Shown here: piece by piece, positions 21,383-31,664 of the stretch
Numbering within the stretch: position 1 is the stretch's first letter
Layout of the letters: the number at the start of each line of letters is the position of its first letter
Assembly (NCBI GenBank): GCA_946902875.1
Contig: OX336348.1
Span: 16,827,741 to 16,891,740, forward strand
Length of the DNA stretch: 64,000 bases
Direction: 5' to 3'
From: Nematopogon swammerdamellus
Taxonomy: Eukaryota; Arthropoda; Insecta; Lepidoptera; Adelidae
Translations under genes and position numbers: made by a program
The notes under the pieces: model-generated
Seen by the model: the letters and a program-made list of their open reading frames with translations, nothing else
What the model was told of the DNA's origin: nothing
Database searches by the model: none

Positions 21383-22439
21383 CAGCTAAAAAATGTTTTT
21401 TAACATTTTTATAATCTTGTTTTGTTATTTTATAGTTTTGGCTGAATAAACGTTTTTCTTTCTTTCTTTCTTACTTTTTATTTCTGAAGTTTCTCAAGCC
21501 TATCCTGAAACGTCCTGTATACGAGTGTGTGGATACCTCATGGCAGTGAAATATACCTACGGAACAAGAGGAAAGATGTGAATCCTGTGATAAATAAAAA
21601 AAATAAATGGACGTTTGGACGTAACCCTCGACTTCTCTTAGCGTAGCGCGGTCTCTAAACGCTAGAATCGACTCTGTCAGTGACGCACGCGCGACACGCC
21701 GGCGTACATTCGCTAAAGTTCTACTTTAGATAGACTGTTAAGGACGCGAACTTACGAGTAGTTCCGCCTGTAAATGTCAGCCTAAGTCCGCACCAGCCAC
21801 TAAAGCTACAGCCAAAGCTCTTCATAAAGAAACGTCCGATTACATTAACGCGACACGCGACCGCGCGCCTCGGCAGTCGGCGCCGAAGTGGGTCGCGGCC
21901 CCGATTTCCCCATCCTCCTCTTAGAGCGGGGGGTATGTTTGCGTGCGACCGCGTGAAACAACCCCCCCGCCCCCAACGCGGTAGCGAGCGTCGACCTGCG
22001 GCTCTTTGTCCGTCTGATGGAAGCCATTTCTCTGGGGGAAATGAGAGGGATTGGTCTATTCAGTGCTTGCGGTGTGAATGGACAAGCCGAGTGTGAGGAC
22101 GGAATGAGAAGCCTAGTGTCGGTTTGACTAACAAAGGATTAATGCGCTTTCCATGAGCACTTGCTCGGTTTGGTTAGTCCGTCCGTAGGTCAATTATCTA
22201 GTTTCATTGGCAGTTTCCCCAGTGTTACCTATCATCCATCTGTCTTCAATTATTTGTTTCATTAATTAATCAAACATCGAATGTAAATGACATTGATTCG
22301 TCGAAATTAAGCACCCCCGGACGAGGTCGGAACTTGAACAGGCGACCGTTCGACAGTTGAGGCTGGCCGTTGTTCGGATTAAACGTAAACACTGTAGGTG
22401 CCTTTACTTGCCTTAGTAGGTGTTAGGGTTTAGTCCGTC
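21383..22439. other. Unassigned; CpG-rich centre
   Basis: 21640-22020 is CpG-rich (gcgacacgcgaccgcgcgcc and similar) and could be a CpG-rich regulatory island or an unrecognised element. No supported coding exon. An aataaacg(tttc)n segment at ~21440-21475 looks like a retroposon tail. Confidence 0.3.
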
Positions 22440-22628
22440 TGGATCGGTACGATCGCAACCGAAGGTCGATCGAAGCGGCTATGGAAATAGTCAGTGTTTT
22501 CCGTTCAGTTCAGTGTAGCCGGCGGGGCCAAAGCGAAGCGCTGATATGGCACCTAGTTCACCAAGCTCTTATGTGCTGACATCACGGGTGATGGAGCAAA
22601 CCATGTCAGGTTTCATAAAAAAAACAAA
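22440..22628 (+). mobile_element. SINE-A copy, divergent
   Basis: gcggctatggaaatagtcag, gttcagttcagtgtagccgg, gatatggcacctagttcacc, cacgggtgatggagcaaacc, tgtcaggtttcataaaaaaa. More substitutions and a small deletion compared with other copies. Confidence 0.7.
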
Positions 22629-22815
22629 ATAATCAAGATGGCTGATACTTCTGAGAAAAGAAAAGATGGCGGCTGGGCGCGTGTCTTGCCGCTTCGCTAA
22701 TCAAAATTATTTTTTTGTTTCTCGCGATTACGAGAAGAATTACAACAGACGAGGCTGTATGGTTGATAAATGACCTTTGCCTATCCCGAAAAGGGGCAAA
22801 TCTAACATACAAAAA

Positions 22816-23240
22816 AAAATTGGTTGTCTGTAAAGTCGGTTTACGGACGATAGTTTTACGTGATAACGTCATAAAGATACACAGCTATAAGAATTACAAC
22901 TATTATTATTTAACTCAAATACGATACTCCTGGCGCCATCTTAGGACTTAAATGAAGACTAATTTCATGTTACCTTTAAAACGTCACTCCCCCTATAAAT
23001 TCAATGCCTCTCTATAACCTGGTTATTTTAATCTCTTTGATTTAAGTACATGACTGAAGTGCTAGATGTCGCTCCATGTTCGCTGTTCGCGTCGCTCACA
23101 ACAAAACTGCCGCTTGGGCCGAGGACGTTTCCATGGAACGTGACACGCTTCAACGTGACTATCAACGTGACACGCTTTCGTGTGTGCTGCCCGTGTTCAT
23201 CAATTTATAAGACGTTATCACGTCAATAAATACTTAACTG
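22816..23240 (+). repeat. Repeat shared with 45138-45490
   Basis: Opens aaattggttgtctgtaaagt, cggtttacggacgatagttt, tacgtgataacgtc. The far end has gacgtttccatgg, ggaacgtgacac, tcgtgtgtgctgcc and gttcatcaatttataagacg. Both ends recur in the same order at 45138-45490, with different interiors. Class unknown. Confidence 0.55.
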
Positions 23241-23329
23241 ACGTCATCGCGTTCTAAATTCGAACGTATAGTTCGCTGACCTTCCGAGGGGCAACACAAT
23301 TTTCAAGCAACGTTTCAATTCGGGAGGGT

Positions 23330-23545
23330 AGAGAGGCGTCAGCAGCAAACGCGAGACGCGAAACTGTTGCTCGGGTTGACCTGGTTCTCGATAAAGTATC
23401 CTCATGGGGGAAGGAGAACTTGGTCAACTTCAACGTAGCTAAGACGCAAGCCTGTGCCTTCTCTACTAAGGCTGACCCGTTTCCACCTATCCCTGCGTTT
23501 GGTCTATCGAAGACCTACCCTTTACTTGTCTTTTCACACTCATAA
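23330..23545 (+). pseudogene. LINE RT fragment (palm/thumb junction)
   Basis: Translates to NARRETVARVDLVLDKVSSW, GKENLVNFNVAKTQACAFST and KADPFPPIPAFG, the segment downstream of the RT active site in CR1/Jockey-type LINEs. Open for ~70 codons, truncated both ends. It may derive from the same family as the 3' ends at 17652, but it covers a different segment. Confidence 0.65.
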
Positions 23546-24002
23546 GACAGTAACGAATCTTCAGTGCGTTCGTAGAGCAGCGTAGGGTGTTAAAGGGACA
23601 TAGTGGGTGGTGGCTGGAAACGCACCTTTAGACAAAGAAATCGACCTTGTACATACATGCATTGACTTATGTTATATACCAGGCACGTGCCCACGTATCG
23701 ATCCCCACCCAGAAAGGCGAGGCGTCGGCAATGCCACCCTATTTAGAAACCCCCGGCAACAAGGCCAGTATATAAGCGGGGTTGGTAGGATTTTTAGTGC
23801 GTGAGGTAGGTTTATTTATGGTGTCTTTGTTTATAGATGATTGATCGAAGTAATTAGGTAAATTGTACTTTCATTACTTCCTATGTGTTTTAAAAATCTT
23901 TATGAATAACCCATAACCTTTCTATTTGAATGTAATTTAATGTGTGATTCTTACTAGTAGCACAGATTACTTAATAGTTACTTCGTAAGGCCAGTGAATC
24001 TA

Positions 24003-25435
24003 GGTTTTGAGCTTTCATTAATTCATAATTATATTTTCTCTTTCTCGTTCGCTAGTGTCTCCTTATATCAATTAGATTTTCAGAGATCTTACAGAAATTT
24101 TCAGTGCATTTTTTTTAAATTAGTTTTTTAAGTAGGTACTCCTTCTCAACGGAAGAATATTAAAGAATAATTTTTGTTTCAAAATGTTACTAATATTTGT
24201 ATCGATTCTGTAAAAAAAATAATGATTTCCGATAAGAAAAACTTTTAAACTTAAGAGCGTTCCGTGCAAAATGACAGGCGACGGTGCTGCCACCTGCCAC
24301 TCAAGTAAATAATATATATCTCCTAAACAAAGCCATAACTGGAAAAAACAAGCCATGAAGCTGTAGTTGATTTTGATTCTGATATTCTAGAATACTGAAA
24401 ACAGTTTTGTATTGCTCAGTTTATGCACAATCATTATAACGGATTACGGTGGCCATCTAAATAAGCGTCCAAATGGCATGACCATCATCCCGTGGCGTGA
24501 GGGAAAGTCACTGGTGTGGGATGCTACCTGCGCCGATACTCTGTGCAGCAGTCACGTTAAGGCATGCTCGAAGCGCGCCGGCGCAGCCGCTGAAACTGCA
24601 GCCCGCCACAAGCACACCAAATACAGTTCGGTGGCACACCAGCACATCTTCGCCGCATTTTCGGTGGAGACGATGGGGGCATGGTCTGAGGAGGCAAAGC
24701 GGCTCGCGAAAGACATCGGGATGTCCCTGTACGCTGCTTCAGGAGAACAACGTTCGCTCGAGTTCCTGAGGCAGCGTATCAGTGTGGCCATCCAGCGAGG
24801 CAACGCCGCTAGCGTCCTCGGTACAGTGCCCACATCGTCACACCTGGAGGAGGGTTATTAAGTTTTGTATTGGTTATAGGTTTATATTTTATTTTGTAGT
24901 TAAGTTTTTTAGTTTTTAGTAGTTTTTAGTTATAGTTTTTTATTTTATTTGATAGGTAGTTTAAGTTTCTTTAGTAATTTTAATTTATACAAAACTGTTT
25001 TCAGTATTCTAGAATATCAGAATCAAAATCAACTACAGCTTCATGGCTTGTTTTTTCCAGTTATGGCTTTGTTTAAGAGATATATATTATTTACTTGAGT
25101 GGCAGCACCATCGCCTGTCATTTTGCACGAAACGCTCTTAAGTTAATAATCAATAACGCACCATGCATTGTATTGTAGTACTTATATGAAGAAAGTAATG
25201 TTTCTATCGGAAATACTTAATTACTTTTTTACAGCCTAGATACAAATATCTCCTACATTTTGAAACAAAAATATTCCTCTAATATTCTTACGTTGAGGAG
25301 CACTTAAAAAATTATTTAAAACTGAAAATTTCTGTAAGATCTCTGAAAATCTAATTCATATAAGGATGCACTAACGAACGAGAAAATAAAAACGTTATTA
25401 TGAATTAATGCTAGCTTGACCGCTTTTTCAAGCTT
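24003..25435. mobile_element. Foldback element with ~400 bp TIRs and internal ORF
   Basis: Left arm 24003-24411 and right arm 24988-25435 are imperfect reverse complements. Landmarks include gattttcagagatcttacag, cgttccgtgcaaaatgacag, aataatatatatctcc, aagccatgaagctgtagttg and ctagaatactgaaaacagtt. The innermost ~180 bp are the best matched; an extra ~60-70 bp in the right arm accounts for its greater length. The 575 bp loop holds a truncated TE-type ORF followed by AT-rich agtttttagt repeats. No transposase is encoded. Both DNA-transposon TIR and fold-back origins are possible. Confidence 0.8.
24412..24861 (+). CDS. Truncated TE-type ORF in the foldback loop (149 codons)
   Basis: The open frame begins with a TTG codon at the arm/loop border and the first in-frame ATG is codon 23, so it lacks a normal start and is an N-terminally truncated fragment. 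Visible blocks are KRPNGMTIIPW (residues 18-28), KSLVWDATCADTL (32-44), VAHQHIFAAFSVETMGAWSE near the middle, and ISVAIQRGNAASVLGTVP near the C-terminus. I recall this block order from C-terminal parts of TE-encoded proteins in invertebrates but cannot name the family. The spacing of the first two blocks resembles a PD-(D/E)XK nuclease core; if so, the usual Asp is Asn-21 here. That reading is speculative. The stop is followed by AT-rich DNA. Confidence 0.5.
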   Translation: MLSLCTIIITDYGGHLNKRPNGMTIIPWREGKSLVWDATCADTLCSSHVKACSKRAGAAAETAARHKHTKYSSVAHQHIFAAFSVETMGAWSEEAKRLAKDIGMSLYAASGEQRSLEFLRQRISVAIQRGNAASVLGTVPTSSHLEEGY

Positions 25436-25582
25436 CAAACGCCGGGCTATAGTGCACTATGCTCCTGTCGGAATTAGGAGCAATGCCAGTGGCTTCCGTT
25501 TGGTAAAATTAATGGATAAATACCTGGTCGCGTGAGTACTGTAGCTAGCTACGCTGCCGCAGCGCGCATGCAGCCCGCCCTG

Positions 25583-25905
25583 TAACAAGACAAAACACGC
25601 GTTTGAGACAAACTTCCAACAAGACAACACGCGTTTGAGACAAACTGCCAACAAGACAACACGCGTTTGACACAAACTTCCAACAAGACGACACGCCTTT
25701 GATACAAACTTCCAACAAGACAACAAGAGTTTGACACAAACTTCCAACATGACGACACGCGTTTGAAAAAAACTTCACCAAGATGAAAAGCGTGTTGCGT
25801 TTGAGACAAACTTCCAACAAGACAACACGCGTATGAGAAGAACTTCGAACAAGACAACACACCTGTGATACTAACTTCCAAGAGGGCAACGCGCATGCGA
25901 ATGTG
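25583..25905. repeat. 32-bp minisatellite (~10 units)
   Basis: Unit aacaagacaacacgcgtttg then agacaaacttcc, repeated about ten times with 70-97% identity. One unit near 25785-25803 is longer by ~7 bp. Because 32 is not a multiple of three and the unit has no stop on the minus strand, all three minus frames stay open through the array; these are not genes. Confidence 0.9.
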
Positions 25906-25919
25906 TAGATACTATTTTT

Positions 25920-26185
25920 TAAATGTAAACCAACATGGGTGGCTGTGCCGAGAGACCAATGGTGCAATCGACAGAGCCAAAATCACCTCTCCTCGCGAAA
26001 CCATGCTCAGTTAGATGCCATGCCCGCAGATTTGCGGAGGTTATAATAGGACGTTTGAAGATTCGGGAAACACACTCGCCGAAAGACAGCTCCACACCCT
26101 AGCGGTGCGACAAAGAAACGATTTAGAGAACCGATGGGTTCTCAAAAGCCCAATGTCGACAACAAAAGGGTGCGTATGTCTAATT
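25920..26185 (-). pseudogene. CR1/Jockey-type LINE 3' fragment
   Basis: Reverse-strand relative of 18050-18335: accaacatgggtggctgtgc, cacctctcctcgcgaaacca, gatgccatgcccgcagattt, then cacactcgccgaaagacagc. About 60 bp of the parent are deleted near 26040-26055. Translation retains VVDIGLLRTHRFSKSFLCRT. Confidence 0.75.
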
Positions 26186-26501
26186 CTAGCTTCTCTGAAT
26201 GCCGTAGAAACCGTGAGCTTTATGGAATAAAAATAAATATTGATTATCGGAGGGTGATGCAAATCTCGAATTTAGTTATCGAAATAGACGCAAGTATGAA
26301 ATTTAATTTCCCGTTATTAGATCTGCTCAAATGAATTAATAATCCACCATTGCGTGTCGATTTAGCGATCAACACAAGACACAAATCACGAATCTCGGTA
26401 TATAGTTGGGCACGATATCTTGGCACGAAGAACGCTTCGTTGCTAATTGTGAAATGTAGAAATACTGACGGTAATTTCATCGTTAGCCCGAGTTTGTCGT
26501 T

Positions 26502-26616
26502 TTTAGGGTTTCGTATCCGTCGTACGGGACCCTATTACTAAGCCTACGCTGTCTGTCTGTCTGTCTGTTCGTCCGTCCGTCCGTCCGTCCGTCCGTCCGT
26601 CCGTCCGCCGTACGTA

Positions 26617-26663
<47 letters not shown>

Positions 26664-26954
26664 CTGTTCGAGGGCTGTATCTCTCGAACCGTAATAGGTG
26701 GCCCGTTGAAATTTTCACTGAATTTTCACTGTTATTTGGCCAGTATAAGAACAAATAAGTAATAAAAATAAGAAAAAGTAAAAAATTCTCGGGGGTCCCC
26801 ATACAAGAAACTAAAAAGTGAATGCGCGCCATCTACCGAAAACAGTATGAAGTATTTTAACTAATCCATAGATGACGTGAGTGGCGCTGACCATGACATG
26901 GCGATACGGAACCCTCGGTGCGCGAGTTCGACTTGCACTTGGCCGGTTTTTTCG
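26502..26954 (+). repeat. ggttccgta repeat, full length, expanded microsatellite
   Basis: From tttagggtttcgtatccgtc to tcgacttgcacttggccggt. Between 26549 and 26667 it carries a compound (gtct)n/(gtcc)n tract interrupted by cgccgtacgtat. This is the longest internal expansion of the family here. Confidence 0.85.
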
Positions 26955-27254
26955 GTGTCTTGAATGAAAAAAAAAAACAATTATAACAATAACCATGGAA
27001 TTTTATAAGCACGATGCGAATTTAATAATATGTATTTCTTGGCTGTGTAATTCCATGCATCAATAATACTTCTTATTCATCCATGTGTAATTCAGACCAA
27101 TTCGTAGAAATAACAAAAAAATCTGATCAAATATACCGATTTTCGGTATTTTTTTTTAAGCATTCCAACAAAAAATATAAATGTGGTGCGGATATTACCT
27201 ACTTATAATTTCATATCAACGAGTTGTACCATGTTTAGGTTACGTACGACTTTA

Positions 27255-27385
27255 AGAAAAATTTAACATAAAACGACATTCGCAACCGCCGCATGCTACC
27301 ATTGGTAGCCAGTCCATGGGCGTCGTTAGACACATTATGGGTGGCTCGGCGCCACATGTCGCGCTTTCTATAAAAATAACCCAGA
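27255..27385 (+). repeat. LINE tail D fragment
   Basis: cattcgcaaccgccgcatgc, cgtcgttagacacattatgg, gtggctcggcgcc, gtcgcgctttctataaaa. Same 3' terminus as 5718-5842 and 55340-55465. Confidence 0.55.
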
Positions 27386-27615
27386 GCGTCGTCACCTAGC
27401 ACAAACCACACCGTCAGGTCTGCTAGTTCACTTGCCGGATGATGCCAAGACAATTCTAGCAGACTCTACGCAGATGATAATCTGTGTATAACCAACCAGT
27501 AGCTTGGCCGGTGGCGGCTACGGGCAGCGCGGGCGGCGCGACGCGGCCCCTGTGCGCAAACAAATCATAATAAGACTTGGAAATGCGAATAATGGTATCC
27601 GTCGTGGAATCTACT

Positions 27616-28041
27616 GAGGGGTCGTCAACAAATTACGTAACGCATTTTAGGGGGAGGGGTGGGGGAGCGGCCAGGCGTTAGGGTCCTGTTACGTAGGGGG
27701 AGGGGGGAGGGCAAGGTTTGCGTTACTTCACGATTTTAAAATATCAAAACGTGTGCATGTTCAAGTTTTGAATTTAAACTACCGCGCAATTTAACTTTGT
27801 TCTGAGTGAGCGCGAATGCGCGTGCTCTCAAGGTCACACCTCACGGGCACGACTCGTTGATGTGCCGGTCAGTCGCGGCGGGCGAGACAGCGGATAGTGG
27901 ATACAAACAAACTCAGACAGACTCAGTCAGTAAATGTGCAAAATTAAATTAATGGTAGGTACTAAAAATCTTTCTTTCCTTAATAAGGCCAAAAAGGCCA
28001 AAACTTTTTACAACGCACCCGTTACATAACGGAATGTAGGA

Positions 28042-28077
<36 letters not shown>

Positions 28078-28171
28078 CATCGACCAAGCGTTCTTCGGTC
28101 CTGTTACGAGGGGGGAAGGAAGGGTCGAAATTTTGGAATTTTGCATTACGTGATTTGTGGACGACACCTTG
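27616..28171. mobile_element. Non-autonomous TIR element with poly-G
   Basis: Left end aggggtcgtcaacaaattac (27617) and right end attacgtgatttgtggacga...cacctt (to 28170) form ~26 bp TIRs with three or four mismatches. Subterminal purine-rich blocks (tgttacgtagggggagg; tgttacgaggggggaa) also pair in inverted sense. A 35-40 nt poly-G run sits at ~28034-28071. Families with a TTACGTAA-like TIR are widespread in invertebrates; the superfamily is not determined. No coding region. Confidence 0.6.
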
Positions 28172-28344
28172 TGATCTGCCTGTGTAATAGTCTCCACATG
28201 TTTGACACGAGCTTCGCAGACTTTAGTCCAGCCAGTGGTGCCCAAACGGTCGATTGCGATCGACCGGTCGATCCCAAGAGACTTTTAGCACCTTTCAGGT
28301 TGATCGCTGAAAATAATGTAGAACAAAAAGTGACACGTAGAAAC

Positions 28345-29033
28345 CACGGGCGTAGCCAGGGGGGGGGGCGGGGGGGGTTGGGGGTTCAAACCCCCCCCCC
28401 CCTCCCACCCCCAAAATAAAAAATGTACACAACATTTCAAATTGAACCTAAAGGTGCGTACAGACATCGCGAGGCATGCGGCGCGAATGGTTTGTCACGC
28501 ATGCCTCGGGCTGTGTGTACGTGAGTGCTCACTGTGAGCATTCGCTGCATACGCTAGTTGCGAGGCAATTAACGCGCTGCCTCAGTACGAGCCGTGCGTT
28601 CCGTGTGGACGGCTGTTATTGTGTTGCGTGCGCCGTCAACACGGAACGCACGGCTCGCACTGAGGCAGCCTTGCAACGAGCTTACGCGGCGAATGCTCAC
28701 AGTGAGCACTTGCGTCCAGACAGCCCGAGGCATGCGTGACGAACCATTCGCGCCGCATGCCTCGCGATGTCTGTACGCACCTTTACGCGCATGCCTCAGG
28801 TTGAAGCATGCGTGACGAACCATTCGCACCGCATGCCTCGCGATGTCTGTACGCACCTTTACTTATATTTTCATCAGTCGGACATAGCTATCATTAGTGG
28901 GACCTAAATTAAGGCAAAACAGGAGATTACTTATTTCTTTGTAATGAATGATGTAAAGTAAATGTTGTAAAATAATTCGCGTTGATTTTATGTCTAAACC
29001 CCCTCCCGAAAACGAAACCTGGCTACGCCCGTG
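28345..29033. mobile_element. Non-autonomous hAT-like element, 8-bp TSD
   Basis: Perfect 16-bp TIRs cacgggcgtagccagg (28345-28360 and inverted 29018-29033) are flanked by exact 8-bp TSDs gtagaaac (28337-28344, 29034-29041). Both traits fit hAT. Just inside the left TIR is a G-run/C-run pair (28361-28412). It carries no transposase and hosts a palindromic insert at 28450-28862. Confidence 0.85.
28450..28862. mobile_element. Long palindromic MITE nested in the hAT-like element
   Basis: Arms start aaaggtgcgtacagacatcg and extend ~150 bp through gcgaggcatgcggcgcgaat and gtgctcactgtgagcattcg; the first palindrome spans 28450-28784. About 78 bp of the right terminus are then repeated in tandem (28785-28862). 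Ends abut TA, as for Tc1/mariner-type MITEs, but that assignment is tentative. Unusually CpG-rich for the region. Confidence 0.75.
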
Positions 29034-29387
29034 GTAGAAACAACAAAAAATTCATAATATTTGATGTGTTTAACATTTTCAGGGTCTTACACAAGCACAG
29101 CAATAGTAACAAATATAAAGGATGTAATGAATGAACATAGCTTTCAAGGATGTGAAGACAGCGCAGGTAGGTCGAGCGGCATTAAAGTTTTGAGGGAACT
29201 GTACTTGTCTATTCAGACAGACAGGCATCCACCACCACCACCGGTTCCTTCGAAACGCGAGAAGGCAACACACAACGCCCCGAGTCCGCGTCGTCGTGAC
29301 AGTGACCGCACTATACACACACACTCACACGCCAACATCATTCCCTCTGCCACAGAATATTTAATATTTAATAGGTACTATCCTCGG

Positions 29388-29640
29388 GGTTTGACACCTG
29401 AAAGACTTTCTGGCTCCTTTGGCTCCTTTCGTGAACACTCGGCTCGAAACGAAACGTAACAAAAACGACATGCACCGCCTCAACATTAGGTTAGGGTTAA
29501 TATAGAGATCTTCTTTATATTAACCCTGGTTATTTTTTTTAAACCACCAAAACATCACTCATACATACCACACTTTCCTTCGAGCCGAAGTCTGCCGAAA
29601 CGAGATAAAGGAGCCAGGAAGTCTTTCAGGTGGCGCACCG
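29388..29640. mobile_element. TIR element with 10-bp TSD (MULE-like)
   Basis: Exact 10-bp direct repeat ctatcctcgg at 29378-29387 and 29641-29650 flanks ~65 bp imperfect TIRs (cacctgaaagactttctggc, ctcctttggctcc, and a distal cggctcgaa block). 9-11 bp TSDs are typical of Mutator-like elements. A family M copy (29460-29570) occupies the centre, so either M is part of the element or it was inserted there. Confidence 0.65.
29460..29572 (+). repeat. Family M repeat
   Basis: aaaaacgacatgcaccgcct, aacattaggttagggttaa, ttaaccctggttatttttt, aaaccaccaaaacat. Near-identical outer blocks to 56-160 and 6806-6905. Confidence 0.65.
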
Positions 29641-29650
29641 CTATCCTCGG

Positions 29651-30149
29651 CCCTCCATTCACATACACACACATACGCACACACACAGACAGACACGCGT
29701 ACATCCACGACGCGGCGCGCTCGCTCGGGTGATGTCATAGCGCGATTATAAGAGGCCCGCGCCCTGCTGGTTGGCGATTCTTCACCAAATCTGTCAACAG
29801 GTTGGACGAGAAGTTGGGATTGATGATAAGTTGGTTTATCTGTACAGCGGATCCCAATTATTATTTTCGGCTACGGAACCCTAAAAGATCGTCCTTCCGT
29901 TGGCGGAACACCAAGTCAATTAAAAAAGTTAATTAGCTATTGTGAACACAAAAACTAAAATGTGACTTATACCTAGGCTTGCCATACGTCCGGATTTAGT
30001 CCGGACTGTCCGGATTTGGCAACCATGTCCGAACTTTTGTCCGGACTCGTAATTTTTTATATTTGCCCGCAGTAATCCATTTCTTCCGCCGGGCCACCAG
30101 GGCTACGCGACTTGAATGCGAATTATGTTGATTTTGAGTCTTTTAATTT
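29651..30149. other. Unassigned stretch
   Basis: Contains an acac-rich microsatellite at 29660-29690 and a tataagagg motif at ~29747 preceding GC-rich DNA; the latter is promoter-like but unsupported by any downstream exon. 30000-30050 has several cgga(c/t)ttt repeats (gtccggactgtccggatttg). Confidence 0.25.
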
Positions 30150-30364
30150 TTTTTATGCACCTGACTTAGACGGGCTTCACCACCGACAATAGCGGTGATA
30201 TCAGCCCAACAAACTTTGGTGAACTGGTTGCCATGTCAGTGCTTCCTCCTTTTTCGTCGTACTGAACTGGTAGGAAAACATGAACTATTTTATTTCATAG
30301 CTGCTTCGACCAACCTTCATTGAGTGCGGTGGTGGTATCCATCCGGAAGGGGGAGGCCCTTGTT
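30150..30364 (-). mobile_element. SINE-A copy, divergent
   Basis: Poly-T, atgcacctgacttagacggg, tgatatcagcccaacaaact, gaactggttgccatgtcagt, catagctgcttcgaccaacc, gagtgcggtggtggtatcca. More diverged than other copies; the flanking segments share cgtccgga motifs. Confidence 0.6.
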
Positions 30365-30762
30365 TTTGAGGATCAGTGTGACGTCCGGAATTGAGTATAG
30401 AAAATTATGGCAAGCCTACCTATACCTAATTATTGATACTAAATTGTTGGCGAATTATCATGTTTGATTTGAATAGCACGACGATATAGTTTGAAATTAA
30501 AAACATATCACACATTTTTTGATTAGGGAGAGCGTTTTGTGATTTTCCCGGCTGTAACCCACGGAACCCCTGTGACCCTTCCGCGGAACCCCTTTTGGGA
30601 ACACAGTATGTTACACTACACTACTGAAGTACACTACGAAGTAGAGGAGAAAGGAAGCTCTGAAAAATTTACGGAGAAGAGGAGAAAGATGGATTCCGGT
30701 TCAGAATAAAATATTTAAGTACAAGCACAGAATACTACGGGTGCCGGCAGCATACCTGCCTT
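30365..30762. other. Unassigned AT-rich stretch
   Basis: No gene, RNA or repeat relationship seen beyond the short cacggaacccctgtgaccc / cgcggaaccccttttggga pair at ~30560-30600. Confidence 0.25.
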
Positions 30763-31142
30763 TTTAGGGTTCCGTATCCGTCGTACGGGACCCTATTACT
30801 AAGCCTACGCTGTCTGTCCGTCTGTCCGAGGGCTATATCTCTTGAACCGTAATAGGTAGCCCGTTGAAATTTTCACAGAATATGTTATTATGGCCGATAT
30901 AACAACAAATAATAAAAATAAGAAAATATAAAAAATTCACGGGGGTCCCCATATAACAAACTAAAAAGTGTATGCGCGCCTTCTACCGAAAAGAGTACGA
31001 AGCATTTTAACTAATCATGGATTTTAACTAATATGAAGCATTTCGTAAACACGCCATAGATGGCGTGGGTGGCGCTGACAATGACATGGCGATACGGAAC
31101 CCTCGGTGCGCGAGTTCGACTCGCACTTGGCCGGTTTATTTT
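30763..31142 (+). repeat. ggttccgta repeat, full length
   Basis: tttttagggttccgtatccg through gcgagttcgactcgcacttg and gccggttta. Includes gtctgtccgtctgtccg, ggcgcgcc-type cttctaccgaaaagagtacg and gccatagatggcgtgggtgg blocks. A 124-codon plus frame running out of its 3' end is a shadow. Confidence 0.85.
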
Positions 31143-31664
31143 TTTAATGTAGGTAGACATTTAAAGTTTTATTTTACTGGTTTAATTGGCTTAATTAGTG
31201 GCCTAATAAAAAAATATATAATAAAAACAGATCTGCTTCGAAAATGGGTTTTATTGCATTTTGAAAAAAAAAAGGAAGTTATGCTGCCGCATCCCTACAA
31301 GCACGAAGGAGCCAGGGCAGGGAGTCCGTTGAGTTTTCGCCATCATATTTGCGAGTGGGATTTCACTAACTTTCGAGGGGGCCCATTCACTGGAGAACCG
31401 ATTCTAGGTGAGCATAAAATTATTTCGTCGATTTTCTGAGGATTCTTGTGATTCTACAATAATTGAAGCATTATTCGGTTCCATTCATTTTCAGTTTCGT
31501 CATTCTGACGGCAAGAAAAGAAAAGAATGGAATTCAAACTCAAAAGAACGCACAGGCAGGGATCGTTCTGTCTGACCGTGTTGCACGCACTGAGCTGAAC
31601 GAGTACGATTGATCCCAGTTGATTTCTTGATTGCCGACAAAATTCGTCTGTGTTTCTTGTCGTT
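31143..31664. other. Unassigned; one exon-like block
   Basis: 31275-31410 is less AT-rich and open on the plus strand (chain PYKHEGARAGSPLSFRHHIC, then FRGGPFTGEPILG), ending at a donor-like ctag|gtgagc. There is no recognised domain and no partner exon in the window. This could be an isolated exon of a host gene or chance. Confidence 0.2.

Noticed and set aside
25457..25967. Three leucine/cysteine-rich minus-strand proteins
   Set aside because: Shadows of the 32-bp minisatellite, which lacks stops in every frame.
28034..28071. G-quadruplex regulatory element
   Set aside because: A pure homopolymer within a TE; length is unreliable and there is no gene nearby to regulate.
31275..31410. Host exon with a donor-like ctaggtgagc
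   Set aside because: No recognisable protein family, no acceptor I trust and no second exon in the window.
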